Shown: piece by piece, positions 1 to 10,862 of the stretch | Numbering within the stretch: the first letter of the stretch is position 1 | Layout of the letters: every line of letters begins with the position of its first letter | NCBI GenBank assembly: GCA_002007465.1 | Contig: LNAC01000162.1 | Location: 2,835,761-2,899,760, forward strand | Reading direction: 5' to 3' | Origin: Ailurus styani | Taxonomy: Eukaryota > Chordata > Mammalia > Carnivora > Ailuridae | DNA: 64,000 nt | The notes under the pieces: model-generated | Told to the model about the DNA's origin: nothing | Seen by the model: only the letters and a program-made list of their open reading frames with translations | The model's database searches: none | Translations under genes and position numbers: made by a program

Positions 1-479
1 TATCTTACTAAACCACTAGTTTATACCCTCTAACAACATAATAGCAACTGCTACACTAACTCAAAAAATACACCAAGATATTATCAATAATATTTTGTCA
101 ACAAGACAGATGATAGATAGACAGATAGGCAGATTGACAGATATAGATATGATACTTTTAACACACTTTACAATTCCACCAAGATATTGTTAGAAATCCT
201 CAAAATTTCAGATCTGTTTTCATGTCTAATGCCATATAAATCAGAAATGTAGTTATGGGCCAGCCTTGAAAAACTCCTATAATTCTATTTATGTTTCTCC
301 TTTTTGCTCTCATAATAAAATGTTATCTATACTGTTTAGGGCCACTAATACCCCAAATTAGTCTGAAAGTCTTCTTTTTTCTTTAGGTCACTCAAATATC
401 CCAAATAATCAAGCTCAAAACTGATGTCAAGATGTCAAGAAGCCAAATGCAATATAAATTTTAAAAACAGCATCTTGAC
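1..479. other. Unique AT-rich DNA with a GATA/GACA-like tract
   Basis: No gene or named interspersed repeat is recognised. About 107-146 is a short degenerate tetranucleotide tract of GATA, GACA and GGCA units. The rest is non-coding AT-rich sequence with stops in all frames. Confidence 0.6.
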
Positions 480-895
480 AGAGTTTTCAGGCCCTGGCTA
501 AAAGTCAGTCATTTGCCTTTCCTGAGAGTTGATTAAATCCACAGACTCAACCACTTCCCTTTTGGGATTCTCACACTCTGAACTACTATACACCTATCAT
601 AATTGTCTCAGGCCAGGTACCAGAACACAGAAACAGCCTTTATGCCCCAGAGCACACTTAAATTGTTCAAATTAGCCAGTCTTAAACCTGATTACCCTAA
701 TTTACCTTTTCTTTCTGCAGAAATACAATAAAGGTTCTTGCCCACATTTCCTCCCTCTCACTTTGCCTCTTGACTCATGTAGGTGCTTTCCCCGAGTGGT
801 CCTGCATAATGTGCTGTGTTCAAATGGGCACTGTGAGTAAAACAAAATTATAAAACTCTTTCCAGTTTCTCATTTGATCTGTGTCTGGCCTCACA
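480..895 (+). mobile_element. Possible solo LTR of an endogenous retrovirus (ERV1-like)
   Basis: This stretch is richer in C and T than its surroundings. It has an AATAAA signal at 727-732, followed by a pyrimidine-rich segment and a GTGTCTGGCCTCACA end at 881-895. That order (polyadenylation signal, short R/U5-like part, terminal CA) fits a gammaretrovirus-like LTR. I see no clear TG start, no target-site duplication and no internal viral gene. The family is not named and the left edge is uncertain. Confidence 0.35.
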
Positions 896-1011
896 ATACC
901 TTAATTATGGCAATATGGTTAAAATACAACCAGATTAGACAAGATTGTGGGGCACTAAATTCAGAGTAGATTGAGGAGATGGATAAGAAGCTTGTTTGAC
1001 TGCTACTATAG

Positions 1012-1500
1012 TCATTCATCCAACATTTCTTGTGTAATTTCTATCTACTAGGCACTGTTATAGACACTGGGTACAAACCAGCTAACCTAACAGACCAAAA
1101 CCCATCCCTTTATTAAAGGATGCATTCTAGTTGGAAAAAGAAGGCCCTATATACACAATAAAGACAGAAAAACAAAGCTAAATTATTTTTAAACAGCATG
1201 TTCAGAAACAGTTTTGGAAAGTAGATGACATTTGAACAAAGAAAGAAAGGAGGCAAATAAGTTAGACATATATGAAAATTTGGAGGAAAGTTGAAATGTG
1301 AAAGAAGAATCACTGTAAAGCCCCTAAGAGTAGAGCATGACAGGAGAGTATGAGTGGTCACAAGGCCACAGATGCAGTGTAAATGAGTGGTATGACTGCC
1401 AAAAGATCCAGGTCTCCAGGCAATGTTAAGGACCTTTTCCTTTACAAGGATCATTTTCCTTTCTGTAAAATAAAATAACATAAACCAGGCACAATATTTG
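1012..1500 (+). mobile_element. LINE-2 (L2) 3'-end relic
   Basis: The text CTACTAGGCACTGTTATAGA at 1047-1066, then a 'cattctagttgga' block, a 'gatgacatttgaacaaag' block near 1226 and a 'taaagcccctaagag' block near 1316 follow the order of the L2 3' region. L2 is an ancient mammalian non-LTR retrotransposon, inactive since before the placental radiation. An open frame on the opposite strand (1113-1481) is a by-product and not a gene. Confidence 0.65.
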
Positions 1501-1869
1501 GGAGACAGTACGTAAAGATTCTGGTACAGATTTTCCTTGTGACAGTCAGCATTGCTTTACCTTGCCTTAAATGGGCTTGAGCCTGATGAAATTAAAATAA
1601 AACAGAGGACCTGGTATTTGCAGCAGCAAAGGCAACAGCTTTTCCACCACCCAAGGACTTATACATAGGAAAAAACCAAGATGCTTCCTGCAGCCGTAGA
1701 TAATTCTCCAGGACTCTTTCACTTTGAATACTTGCTTCCTGAGACTTAACAGAACGGTGGTTTACTGTCTCCTCTCTTCCTATCTCCTTATTCTCTCTGG
1801 ATTTTCTGTCTTCCTCTTCTTGCCCTCCTCTCCCTCCCCTTAATCATCACTTCTGGAGAGTAAAAAACT
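1501..1869. other. Unassigned sequence with a CT-rich tract
   Basis: No gene or repeat family is recognised. About 1768-1850 is strongly pyrimidine-rich (runs of TCTCC, TTCC and CCCTCC). Confidence 0.5.
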
Positions 1870-2304
1870 TGACTTAGTGCCAGAAAAACAAACAAAAAAA
1901 CGGTAACCACAAAGAAAATATCTGTCAAATACACACAAAAGGGGAACAAAAGCTGAAATAAAGCATGTCACTACAAAAAAAATTTAATAAAACACAAAGG
2001 AAAGCAGTAAAGAGGGAAGGGGGGACCAAAAGTACATGACAAACAGAAAGCAATCAACAAAATGACAATAAGAAGCCCTTCCATCCTGATAATTACCTTA
2101 AATGTAAATGGATTAAACTTCCCAATTAAAAGACACAGATTGAATACATTAAAAAAGTAGGATCCAACTGTAATGTAAATACATTAAATGTAATGTAATA
2201 TAAATGGATTAAACTCCCCAATTAAAAGACATAGATTGAATAAAAAAAAAAGACAGGATCCAATTATATGCTGTCTACAAGAAACTCACTTTGGATTTAT
2301 GAAC
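1870..2304 (+). mobile_element. Old LINE-1 fragment (start of ORF2 region), left part
   Basis: The series 'gcatgtcactacaaaaaaa', 'caacaaaatgacaataag' and 'ttaaatgtaaatggattaa' (around 1964-2116) matches the L1 region where ORF2 begins. Coding capacity is lost. A segment of roughly 70 bp at 2099-2169 recurs in diverged form at about 2190-2272, so part of the element is internally duplicated. The element breaks at an LTR insertion and resumes at 2731. Confidence 0.7.
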
Positions 2305-2730
2305 TGTTTTAGTCAGCTTGGGCCACCATAACAAAATACAATAAACTGGGTGGCTTAAACAATAGACATTTATATCTCATAGTTCTGAAGGCTGGGGAGC
2401 CCAAGATCAAAGTACAGGAGATTCTGTTCCTGGTGAAAATCTTCTTGCCCAGACATCCAACTTCTTGCTATGTCCTCACATGGCCTTTCCAAGTTGCTTG
2501 TGAAAATAGAGAGACAGAGACAGAGACAGAGAAAAGAGACAGAAAGAGAAAGCAAGCTCTCTGATATTTCCTCTTAAAGGCACTAATCCCATCATGAAAG
2601 TTCCACTTTCATGACCTCATCTAAACATAATTACTTCCCAAAGGCCACATTACCAAATACCATCATATTGGGAGTTAGAGTCTCAACGTATGAATTTGGG
2701 GGTGAGGGGGTGGGAACAGTCAGTCCCTAG
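2305..2730 (-). mobile_element. MaLR LTR (MLT1A/MST type), antisense
   Basis: Read on the minus strand this is a near-complete ERVL-MaLR LTR. The plus strand opens with TTTTAGTCAGCTTGGGCCAC at 2307-2326 and continues with 'aaactgggtggcttaaacaa', 'cacatggcctttcc' and a GA-rich tract at 2509-2552. It ends in the 'gagtctcaacgtatgaattt' block. It sits inside an L1 whose two halves flank it, so it inserted later than that L1. No internal viral sequence is present, so it is a solo LTR. Confidence 0.8.
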
Positions 2731-2885
2731 AAGACTCACATAAGCTGAAATTGAAAGAATGGGAAAAAGTATTCCATGCAAATGATAACCAAAAAAAAAA
2801 AATCAGTGGTGGCTATAATAATATCAATCAAAATAGATTTTAAGTCAGACTGTTAACAAAAGACAAAAAAGGATATTAAGTATTG
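2731..2885 (+). mobile_element. Old LINE-1 fragment (ORF2), right part
   Basis: The text 'attccatgcaaatgataacc' (2770-2789) and 'aaaatagattttaagtcaga' (2830-2849) continue the L1 ORF2 sequence from the left part at 1870-2304. Together they form one L1 fragment split by the MaLR LTR. Confidence 0.7.
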
Positions 2886-4285
2886 TACATACTTCCTGAC
2901 ATAAAAATTCACATCTATTAATTTTTTTATCTTGAATTTAAGAAGTTGCAGAGGATTTGATTTTCAATTTACTTCAAATATTACGTTTTAAACTAAAACA
3001 GTGCCATCACTGTTTTAAATGAATCCAATGGAATCTGTATATCATAACAATCTGATACTATTATCCATTTGGAAATAGTGCATGGACAGGATCTTCTTTA
3101 ACATTGGAAATTTAACAATATTCCTTTTGTCCTTGAGCTTGTCATTTCATTCTATTAACCCAAGAAACTTTATAACTTTTTCTTCTTGAAAATCCTTATT
3201 AATAATTTTGTCATTTTCATCTGTAACAAAACAGGTATATATACACCAAAATTCAAAACTTTTTTTTAATAAAATCAATTTTCTGAAAACCATTAGCTGC
3301 AATGAAGGACATACCTTGGAATTTTTCACAGAGTAAATATATAATTAAAAGAACTAAGTAAACAAAAAGAAAGTAAGATTTATTGGTGATAGCATTTTAG
3401 TATAAGTAAAAAATAATAGTTATACTGCATTAGTTAATACTATTTCTTGCACTGCACATACAAAAATTTTTATAACTGCAAGAAATAATTTCAACTCTAA
3501 AGGTTGAAGTTTTTACTGCAGAGGTTAAACTAGCTCTAGGTAAGTTAAATACAATGATTTAACAAAATAAGAATCCCGATCTTTTTAAATTGAATGAAGA
3601 AAATTGCAAAAGAGGAATTTTGTATTTGAGATACAGAGCATGACATAGTTAAATGTAGTCTTTGGGGAGCATTGCTTCCATGTGATTAATCAGCTAATCA
3701 AAACCAGTTTTGTTTCAGATTCTTTATCAGCTCAAGATAAGAGTTTTTCCATATACCATCTGGATAAAGTATCCAGGGTCCAGAGAGAAAGTTCCCTTTC
3801 TGTGAAAAATTGTTTGTCTTCGATGCCTCTTTTTGAAACAAAGCTGGAAAAACTTGTATAATCCTTTATATTACATTTTCACTTGACAAACAGAAGACTT
3901 TACTGTTCAGTTTCCCTGGCTGGAACACTTGAAGGAATCCATGATTCCTAATTAATAAGCTACTAAGATTTATTATCTATGCAGAGAAGTGGATTGAGAA
4001 TAACTAATACAAATAGCTCAAAATATTCTTAGAAAATGTAATGTCATATGATCCTGATTTTAGGAGGATATATTTAATGCTCTGGTAAAATTATGCATAT
4101 ATCAAAAAGTTCTATATTCATCAATTCTTGAATTCCAAACAGTTCTATATCAGAAGTAAGTTAATATGCCCCAAAAAGGGAGGAGGAGGGAGAACCCCCA
4201 GGAATCAGACTAAGCCCAGTAAGTCAGAATTCTCTTGGACTGATGTAATGGGTAGAAGAATGAACTAAACCTTGGCCTATAGGCC
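2886..4285. other. Unique AT-rich DNA, no gene seen
   Basis: No interspersed repeat or coding frame is recognised. A perfect 10-bp palindrome TGATTAATCA lies at 3683-3692, followed by a second TAATCA core at 3695-3700, in a stretch that looks unlike any repeat I know. Confidence 0.55.
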
Positions 4286-4373
4286 AAAAGTAGAATGAAA
4301 AGAGGAAAGAAGGGAAGGGGAGGGGAGGAGAGAAGAAAGATGGAGGGAAAGAAGGTAGGGTGGGCCAGCAGAA
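4286..4373. repeat. Purine-rich (GA)n-like tract
   Basis: The strand is almost entirely A and G, in AGGAAAG and GGGGAGG units, for about 85 bp just upstream of the MaLR LTR. Confidence 0.7.
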
Positions 4374-4733
4374 TGGAATGGACTGAATGTTTCTGTCCTC
4401 CCCCAAATTCATAAGTTGGAATCCTAACCCCCAAGGTGATGATATGAGCAGGTGAGACCTTTGGGAGGTAATTAGGTGATGAGGGTGGAGCCCTCGTGAA
4501 TGGGATAAGTGCTCTTATAAAAGGGAGTCCAGAAGGTCTCTCATCTTCTTCATAACTTGTGAAGATACAGCAGGAAGATGGCCATCTATGAACCAGGAGG
4601 CAGGCTGTCACCAGACACTGAATCCACTGGCACCTCAATTTTAAATTTCCCAGCCCGTAAAACTGTAAGAAATAAACATTTGTTAAGCCATGCAGCCTAT
4701 GGTATTCTGTTACAGGAGCCCAAACTAAGATAA
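4374..4733 (+). mobile_element. MaLR LTR (MLT1A/MST type), sense
   Basis: This is a full-length-looking ERVL-MaLR LTR. It starts near 'ggactgaatgtttctgtcct' (4381-4400) and has 'cctttgggaggtaattaggt' (4459-4478). The 'gtgctcttataaaagggag' block near 4509 resembles a TATA box. The 3' part has 'aactgtaagaaataaacatt' (4660-4679), which contains AATAAA, and it ends near 'cccaaactaagata'. It is the same family as 2305-2730 in the opposite orientation. Confidence 0.8.
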
Positions 4734-6479
4734 AGGAAGAAAGAAAAAGAAGGACCATTTCTACAAGTTAGTTGTACTGACGGTCTTTCAGTCACAGCCT
4801 GCATTTCTCTTGGATATAGTAAAATTTATTTCTAAGGATTTCTGATCATATATGTGAATTTGCTATACTCTTCTACTGGGGCAGAAGTTATGCTCTCTTT
4901 TATTCAGAAAACTATGTATCTGCCTCTGGAAGCAGAATTATGGTCTAGGGTATACAGGAAATATGAATACACAGACATCAAGAGAACATAATATGTCATA
5001 GTATCTACTGATCATTATTAAGGACTGAAGGTATTCTAATTTAATATTCCTTTACACACCAGAAACAAAAATGACTAACATAATTTTTGTCTATAACTTA
5101 TAAATTAGTTCCCTAAGAATAGTATCATAATTTAGTCTCTTCATTTTCAATATAAGTACTAGGAAAAGTTGACATTTTTTTTAAGTTAGCTTTATTACAT
5201 AAAATAGTTCATACTGAAAACACATAATGCCATATTTATTTATTTTAATTAATTTAATTGTCAAAGAAGACTTATATATGTCAGGTATATTTAAATAACT
5301 TTCCAAATATGTCTACCCCTTTGTGCCTCAGTGCCCTCCTTCATATAATAAAAATGATACTAGAACCTATCTCATTGTGTTAAGTGACTTAAAAGTTAAT
5401 AAATGTGATATAAAAGAACCATTTTCCAATTACAAATATTTTTACATGTTTCAGGTATTTGTTCAACTTGACCTTTTAATTGTGGAAAAAATCATAATTT
5501 TGTTACATAAAGACTGATATACCTTTTTCTCTGCAGTGACACTGCAGGGATATATTATAATTATTTAATGAGCATACTATTAACATTTAAGTTATCATTT
5601 TCTTTGCTATTTATGTATTTATTTATGTTCTTACATACAATCTTATTTTGTATATTACAAAATATACAACTATCATATAAAGGTCTAAAGTTAGGATTCC
5701 AGTGCAAAGGTTTTGTATATTGCTAATTTTTATAGCTCTCAGTCTTAGTGAATCTAATTCATAAACAATATGGACTCTGAGGAATTATGTTTAATGAGTA
5801 TTTTATAATTTAATCTCAGTAGTATACACATTTTTAGTATACTCATATAGAGGCCTTTATTTACCATATGATGATTATGATAGGTACAAGATACAGGTAA
5901 GTATATTTAGTGGTCAGTGAGACAATATACATTCTGTGGAGAAAACTGGAGAAGATTTATTTATGTTAAACAAAAATAAAATTGATTTTCATATCATTAC
6001 AAATGTGTTCTCATTTTTCTTCTCTTTGATTCATTTCAAATCCTTTCACAGACATCTTTTATTTAAGATATGCATTCAGTGGGTAAGTTAGTGTGAAGCT
6101 GAACTAGTAAGTCAATAGAATGGTGAAATACCTTTCATATTCTTGATTTACTTTCTCATCTTGCTCTTACCAGGGAGGGTGTCAAAGGTCTGTTTTTATG
6201 GAAAAAGAGAGCTATTATATTGCCATCTTAATTCTTACTTACCCTGCTCAAAGGATTTAAGTTCGTGGTTGAGTAATATATCTTAAGGCAACAGTAAATC
6301 AGTTTTTCTGTTTTTTAAGACCAACTCAGAAGGTTAGAATTTCCTGAGTTTTCAGAGAGATTTCATCTCTAATTATATGGTATGTGGAGTAAAGAATGGA
6401 GGAAAGGACATCACTTACAGACTATGCAATCAAAGCTTCCTAATATTTAGTCTTGGTGCTATATTTCCTAAATGTCACA
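4734..6479. other. Unique AT-rich DNA, no gene seen
   Basis: About 1.7 kb without recognised repeat or plausible exon. Frames of 64-65 codons at 5323-5517 and 6377-6574 have no recognisable family, no splice context that I can defend, and a composition typical of AT-rich noise. Confidence 0.55.
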
Positions 6480-6610
6480 CAATGCATATTTCTGAATATT
6501 TACTATGTGTCAGATACTATCCTAGCCACTCAAAGAAATCTTTAAAAAATGCTTTATTGGAGCTTATATATTAGTCAAGAAAGACAGATAGTTTTCAAAT
6601 AAACAAAATG
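6480..6610 (+). mobile_element. LINE-2 (L2) relic
   Basis: The text TTTACTATGTGTCAGATACT (6499-6518) followed by 'atcctagccactcaaagaaa' and 'ggagcttatatattagtcaa' (6559-6578) is a diverged copy of the L2 3' region. It is the same segment as in the element at 1012. Confidence 0.6.
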
Positions 6611-6794
6611 TAAAGTATTACTAGGTCACTTGGGTCCTCCAAAAAGCAGAAACTGAGATAGAGCTAGAAGTTTAACCAGTCTGAGGGATATGTCTGTGAC
6701 ATAAAGTCGGATAGCCTATTTGAACAGGGAAATTTTCAGACACAATGCTAATTTGCCCCCAGAGATACTGAAAAAGGCAAAAATCAAGATTGAA

Positions 6795-7149
6795 CTGGGA
6801 GAATTTTGGTATCACTAATCAGAAATATGTAAATCAAATCCACATTGAGATATCACTCCACATCAGTCAGAATGGTTTGTATCAAATAGGTAAGAAATAA
6901 CAAGTGTTGGAGAGGAAGCAGAGAAAAGGCAACCCTTACAAACTATTGGTGGGAATGTGCAATCAGTGTGGAATACAGTATGGAGATTTCAAAAAAATTT
7001 AAAAATAGAAATACAATATGTTCCAGTAATTTCACTTCTGGGTATTTACCCAAAGAAAATGATGTTTATTGCAGAAATATTTGTACTAGACAAGATTTGG
7101 AAGGAACCTAAGTATCCCCTGATAGATGAATGAATAAAGAAGATGTGGT
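6795..7149 (+). mobile_element. LINE-1 ORF2 3'-part relic
   Basis: The text 'cattgagatatcactccaca' (6843-6862), 'actattggtgggaatgtgca' (6942-6961) and 'tctgggtatttacccaaaga' (7038-7057) is the L1 ORF2 C-terminal region. It is decayed and out of frame. It abuts a second L1 piece from an earlier part of ORF2, so the two pieces are separate events or rearranged. Confidence 0.75.
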
Positions 7150-8500
7150 TTGAGCAAAGAAATTGAATCAGTAATCAAAAAACTCCCAACAAACAAAAAT
7201 CCAGGACCAGATGTCTTCACAGGTAAATTCTACCATTTAAAGAAAAGTTAATACCTATTTTTCTCCAATTCCAAAAAATAGAAAAGGAAGGAAAACTTTC
7301 AAAATTAATTTGAGACCAGCATTACCTTGATACCAAAGCCAGATAAAAACACCACAGAAAAAGTCAACTACAGGCCAATATCTCTTATGAACACAGATGC
7401 AAAAACTGAATCCAACAATACATTTAAAAAATCATTCACCACAATCAAGTGGGATTTATCCCAGGGTTGCAAGAGTGAACCAACATTTGCAAATCAATCA
7501 ACATGATACATTACATCAGTAAGAGAAAGGATAAGAACCATATGATCATTTCAATGGACACAGAAAAAGCACTTGACAAAGTACAACATCCATTCATGAT
7601 AAAAACCCTCAACAAAGTAGGTTTAGAGGGAACAAAGTAGGTTTAGAGGGAAATAAGGAAATAAATGAAAAATCTACAGCGACATGATCCTTAAGGTGGA
7701 AAAACAGAACTTTCCCTCTACTGTCAGGAACAAGACAAGAATGTCTACTCTCAATATTTTTATTCGATATAGTACTGGAAGTCTTCGCTACAGCAATCAG
7801 ACGACGGAAAGAAAGAAAAGGCATCCAAATCAGTAAAGAAGAAGTAAAACTTTCACTATTTGTGGATGACATGATATTATACAGAGAAAACCCAAAAGAA
7901 TCTACCCTAAAACTTAAAGCACTGATAAATGAATTCAGTAAAATTGCAGGATATGAAATCAACATACAGAAATTCGTTGCATTTCTATACACTAATAATG
8001 AAGCAGCAGAAAGAGAAATTAAGAAAACAGCCCCATTTATAACTGTACCAAAAATAATAAGATACCTAGGAATAAACCTAACCAAAGAGGTAAGAGATGT
8101 ATACTCTGAAACTATAAAACTCTGATGAAAGGAAGTGAAGACAATATAAGAAATGGAAAAAAATTCCATTGGAATTTTCCCAACTGGATTGGGAGAACAA
8201 ATATTGTTAAAATGTCTATACTACCCAAAGTAACATACACATTTAATGGAATCTCTATCAAAACACAAAATACCAACAGCATCTTTCACAGAACTGGAAC
8301 CAGCAATCCCAAAATTTGTATGGAACCACAAAAGACCCCAAATAGCCAAAGCATTCTTGAAAAGGAAAAGCAAAGCTGGAGGCATTAACATTCTCAACTT
8401 CAGGTTGTATTATAGAGCTGTGGTAATCAAAACAATATGGTACTGGCACAAATTTAGACACACACATCAAAAGAACAGAATAGAAAACCCAGAACAAAGC
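7150..8500 (+). mobile_element. LINE-1 ORF2 relic including the reverse-transcriptase core
   Basis: This covers the reverse-transcriptase domain and the region after it. 'caggaccagatgtcttcaca' (7202-7221) and 'tacaggccaatatctcttat' (7369-7388) lead to the codons for F-V-D-D-M-I-L-Y at 7859-7882, the RT catalytic DD motif. Short open stretches remain (7862-8125, 8125-8388, 8246-8512), but they are separated by stops and shifts, so no functional enzyme is encoded. A perfect 20-bp tandem duplication at 7611-7630 and 7631-7650 breaks the frame. The frame on the opposite strand at 7609-8169 is an antisense shadow. Confidence 0.85.
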
Positions 8501-8785
8501 CATTCTTTTTAATGGCTGAGTAATATTCCACTGTATGTATGTATATATGTTTTCATATAATATATATATTCATATATATATAATATATATGAATATATAT
8601 ATTGAGTTTGATAAGTTCTTTATAGATTTTGGAAACTATCCCTTTATCAGATATGTTATTTGCATGAGCACTGGGTGTTATATGTAAGTGATGAATCACT
8701 AAATTCTACTCCTGAAACCAATATTATCCTATGTGTTAACTAACTAGAATTTAAATAAAAATCTGGAACAAAAGAAAAAAAATTG
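8501..8785. mobile_element. Rearranged carnivoran LINE-1 end: inverted ORF2 bits plus sense 3' UTR
   Basis: 'aatggctgagtaatattcca' (8512-8531) and 'ctttatcagatatgttattt' (8642-8661) are antisense L1 ORF2. From about 8666, 'gagcactgggtgttatatgt' onward is sense L1 3' UTR ending in an A-rich tail near 8760-8782. An inverted 5' segment joined to a sense 3' end is the pattern left by twin priming. An AT tract occupies the space of the missing ORF2 part. Confidence 0.7.
8532..8602. repeat. (TA)n / TATG microsatellite
   Basis: Imperfect run of TATG, TATA and CATA units, palindromic in part, embedded in an inverted L1 segment. Confidence 0.75.
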
Positions 8786-8795
8786 ATACAACTCA

Positions 8796-9002
8796 GGGCA
8801 CCAGAGTGGCTCAGTTGATTAAGCTTCTGACTCCTGACTTCGGCTCAGGTCATGAGCTCAGAATCCTGAGATCAAGCCTCCCATTGGGCTCCATGTTGAG
8901 CATGGAGCCTACTTGTTCCTCTCTCACTGCTCCTTCTCTCTGTCTCTCTCTCTCAAATAAATAAATAAAATCTTAAATCTTAAATATATATATATATATA
9001 TA
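8796..9002 (+). mobile_element. Can-SINE (older copy) with (TA)n tail
   Basis: tRNA-derived head with A box 'tggctcagttgattaagc' from 8807 and B-box region near 'gatcaagcc'. A CT-rich body follows, then AATAAATAAATAAAATCTT at 8956-8974 and a (TA)n extension to 9002. Imperfect target-site duplications flank it: TGATACAACTCA (8784-8795) and TGACACAACTCA (9005-9016). Divergence marks it as an older copy. Confidence 0.85.
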
Positions 9003-9885
9003 ACTGACACAACTCAGCACCCAAAGAACAAATCACACAATTAAAAAATGGGCAGAAGACATGAACGGACATTTCTCCAAAGAAGACATCCAGATGGCCA
9101 ACAGACACAGGGAAAGATGCTCAACATCACTCATCATCAGGGAAATGCAAATCAAAACTATGAGATATCAGTCAGAATGGCTAAAAACAACACAAGAAAA
9201 ACAGGTGTTGGCAAGATGTGAAGAAAGGGGAACTTTTATACACTGTTGGTAGGAATGCAAACTAGTGCAGCTATTCTGAAAAATAGTATGGAGGTCCCCA
9301 AAAAGTTAAAAATAGAACTATCCTATGATCTAGCAATCACACTACTGGGCATTTATCCAAAGAATACAAAAACACTAATCCAAAGGGATACATGCACTCC
9401 TTTGTTTATAACAGCATTATTTATAATAGCTAAATTTTGGAAGCAGCCCAAGTGTCCATCAATTGATGGATGGATAAAGAATAAGTCGTATATAAACACA
9501 ATGGAATATTATTCAGCCATAAAAAGGAAAGGAATCTTGACATTTGCAACAACATGGTTGAAGCTAGAGAGTATAATGCTATGTGAAATAAGTCAGAAAA
9601 AGACTATACTGTATGATCTCACTCATATGTGCAATTTAAGAAATGAGTAAAGGAAAAAAGAGGGAGAGAGACAAACTAAGAAACAGACTCTTAAGTATAG
9701 AGAACAAACTGATAGTTACCAGAGGGGAGGTGGGTGGGGGATGGTTTAAATAGGTAATGGGGATTAAGGAATATACCTATTGTGATGAGCACTGTATGGT
9801 ATACAGGATTGTTGAATCACTATATTGCAAACCTCAAACCAATATAACATTGTATGTTAACTAGAACTGAAAACAAACACACAAA
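9003..9885 (+). mobile_element. Carnivoran LINE-1, 3' end (ORF2 C-terminus and 3' UTR)
   Basis: 'atgggcagaagacatgaacg' (9047-9066) begins the region coding the end of ORF2. A 134-codon open stretch at 9246-9650 still reads as L1 ORF2p C-terminus, for example N-T-M-E-Y-Y-S-A-I-K around 9497-9526. The 3' UTR runs through 'gttgaatcactatattgcaa' (9810-9829) to about 9885. It is 5'-truncated, so it makes no product. Confidence 0.85.
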
Positions 9886-10378
9886 AGATATATATACACA
9901 CGCACTGGAATATTACTTAGCCATAAAAGAAGATGAAATCTTGCCATTTGTGGTAACATAGATGAACCTAGAGAAGAACTATGCTAAGTAAAATATGTCA
10001 GAGAAAAACAAATACCATGTGATTTCACTTACACGTGCAATCTAAAAAACAAAAGAAGGAAACAAATGGACAAAGAAACAAAAAAACATAATCTTAAATA
10101 CAAAGTACAAACTGGTGGCTACCAGAGAGGAGATGAGAGATGGAAAAAATAGATAAAGGGGATTAAGAGGTACAAACTTCCACTTATAAAATCACCAAGT
10201 AGAGATGAAAGAGAGCATAGGAATATAGTTAATAATATTGCATAACACTGTATGGTGACAGATGGTGACTATACTTATGATGAGCGCTGAGTAATGCACA
10301 GAACTGACAAATTGATATGCTGTACACCCAAAACTCATATAACATTGTATGTCAATTATGGTTCAATAAAAAAGCTAA
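9886..10378 (+). mobile_element. LINE-1 3' end, second of three in a row
   Basis: It opens with 'actggaatattacttagcca' (9904-9923) and repeats the ORF2 end. Its 3' UTR ends in 'tatgtcaattatggttcaat' (10348-10367), which is the older L1MA-like terminus. It is distinct from the carnivoran-type ends on both sides. Confidence 0.8.
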
Positions 10379-10862
10379 TGGAGACTCAGTAAAATAAAAC
10401 AAAATAAACAAGCAAAACAACAATACATAATAAAATGGAATACTATACAACCATCAAAATCGCCGAAATCTTGCAATTTTCAACGATGTGGATGGAACTA
10501 GAGGGTATAATGCTAAGCGAAATAAGTCAATCAGAGAAAGACAATTATCATATGATCTCTCTGATATGAGGAATTTGAGAGACAGGGCGGGGGGGTCATG
10601 GGGGAAGGGAGGGAAAAATGAAACAAGATGGGACTGGGGAGGGAGACAAACCATAAGAGACTCTTAATCTTGGGAAACAAACTGAGGGCTGCTAGAGGGG
10701 GTGGGGGAAGGCATAGGGTGGCTGAGTGATGGACACTGGGGAGGGTATGTGCTATGGTGAGTGCTGTGAAATGTGTAAGACTGATGATTCATAGACCTGT
10801 ACCCCTGAAACAAATAATACCTTATATGTTAATTAGAAAAATAAAAAATAAAAACATAAGTA
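10379..10862 (+). mobile_element. Carnivoran LINE-1 3' end, third in a row
   Basis: 'gatgtggatggaactagagg' (10485-10504) and 'aatgctaagcgaaataagtc' (10510-10529) restart the ORF2 end. They are followed by a G-rich 3' UTR (a G run near 10587-10593) and 'gatgattcatagacctgtac' (10783-10802), ending in an A-rich tail. Retained CpGs (10462, 10465, 10483) suggest a younger copy than its neighbours. Confidence 0.8.

Noticed and set aside
1113..1481. 122-codon minus-strand frame
   Set aside because: Antisense of an L2 relic; no family features.
4210..4758. 182-codon open frame on the minus strand
   Set aside because: It crosses the GA-rich tract and the antisense of the MaLR LTR at 4374-4733; no protein family features.
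7609..8169. 186-codon open frame on the minus strand
   Set aside because: It is the exact antisense of the LINE-1 reverse-transcriptase region, where A-rich sense sequence leaves long open antisense frames.
9246..9650. 134-codon frame as a gene
   Set aside because: It reads as the C-terminus of LINE-1 ORF2p in a 5'-truncated copy; kept only as part of the mobile element.
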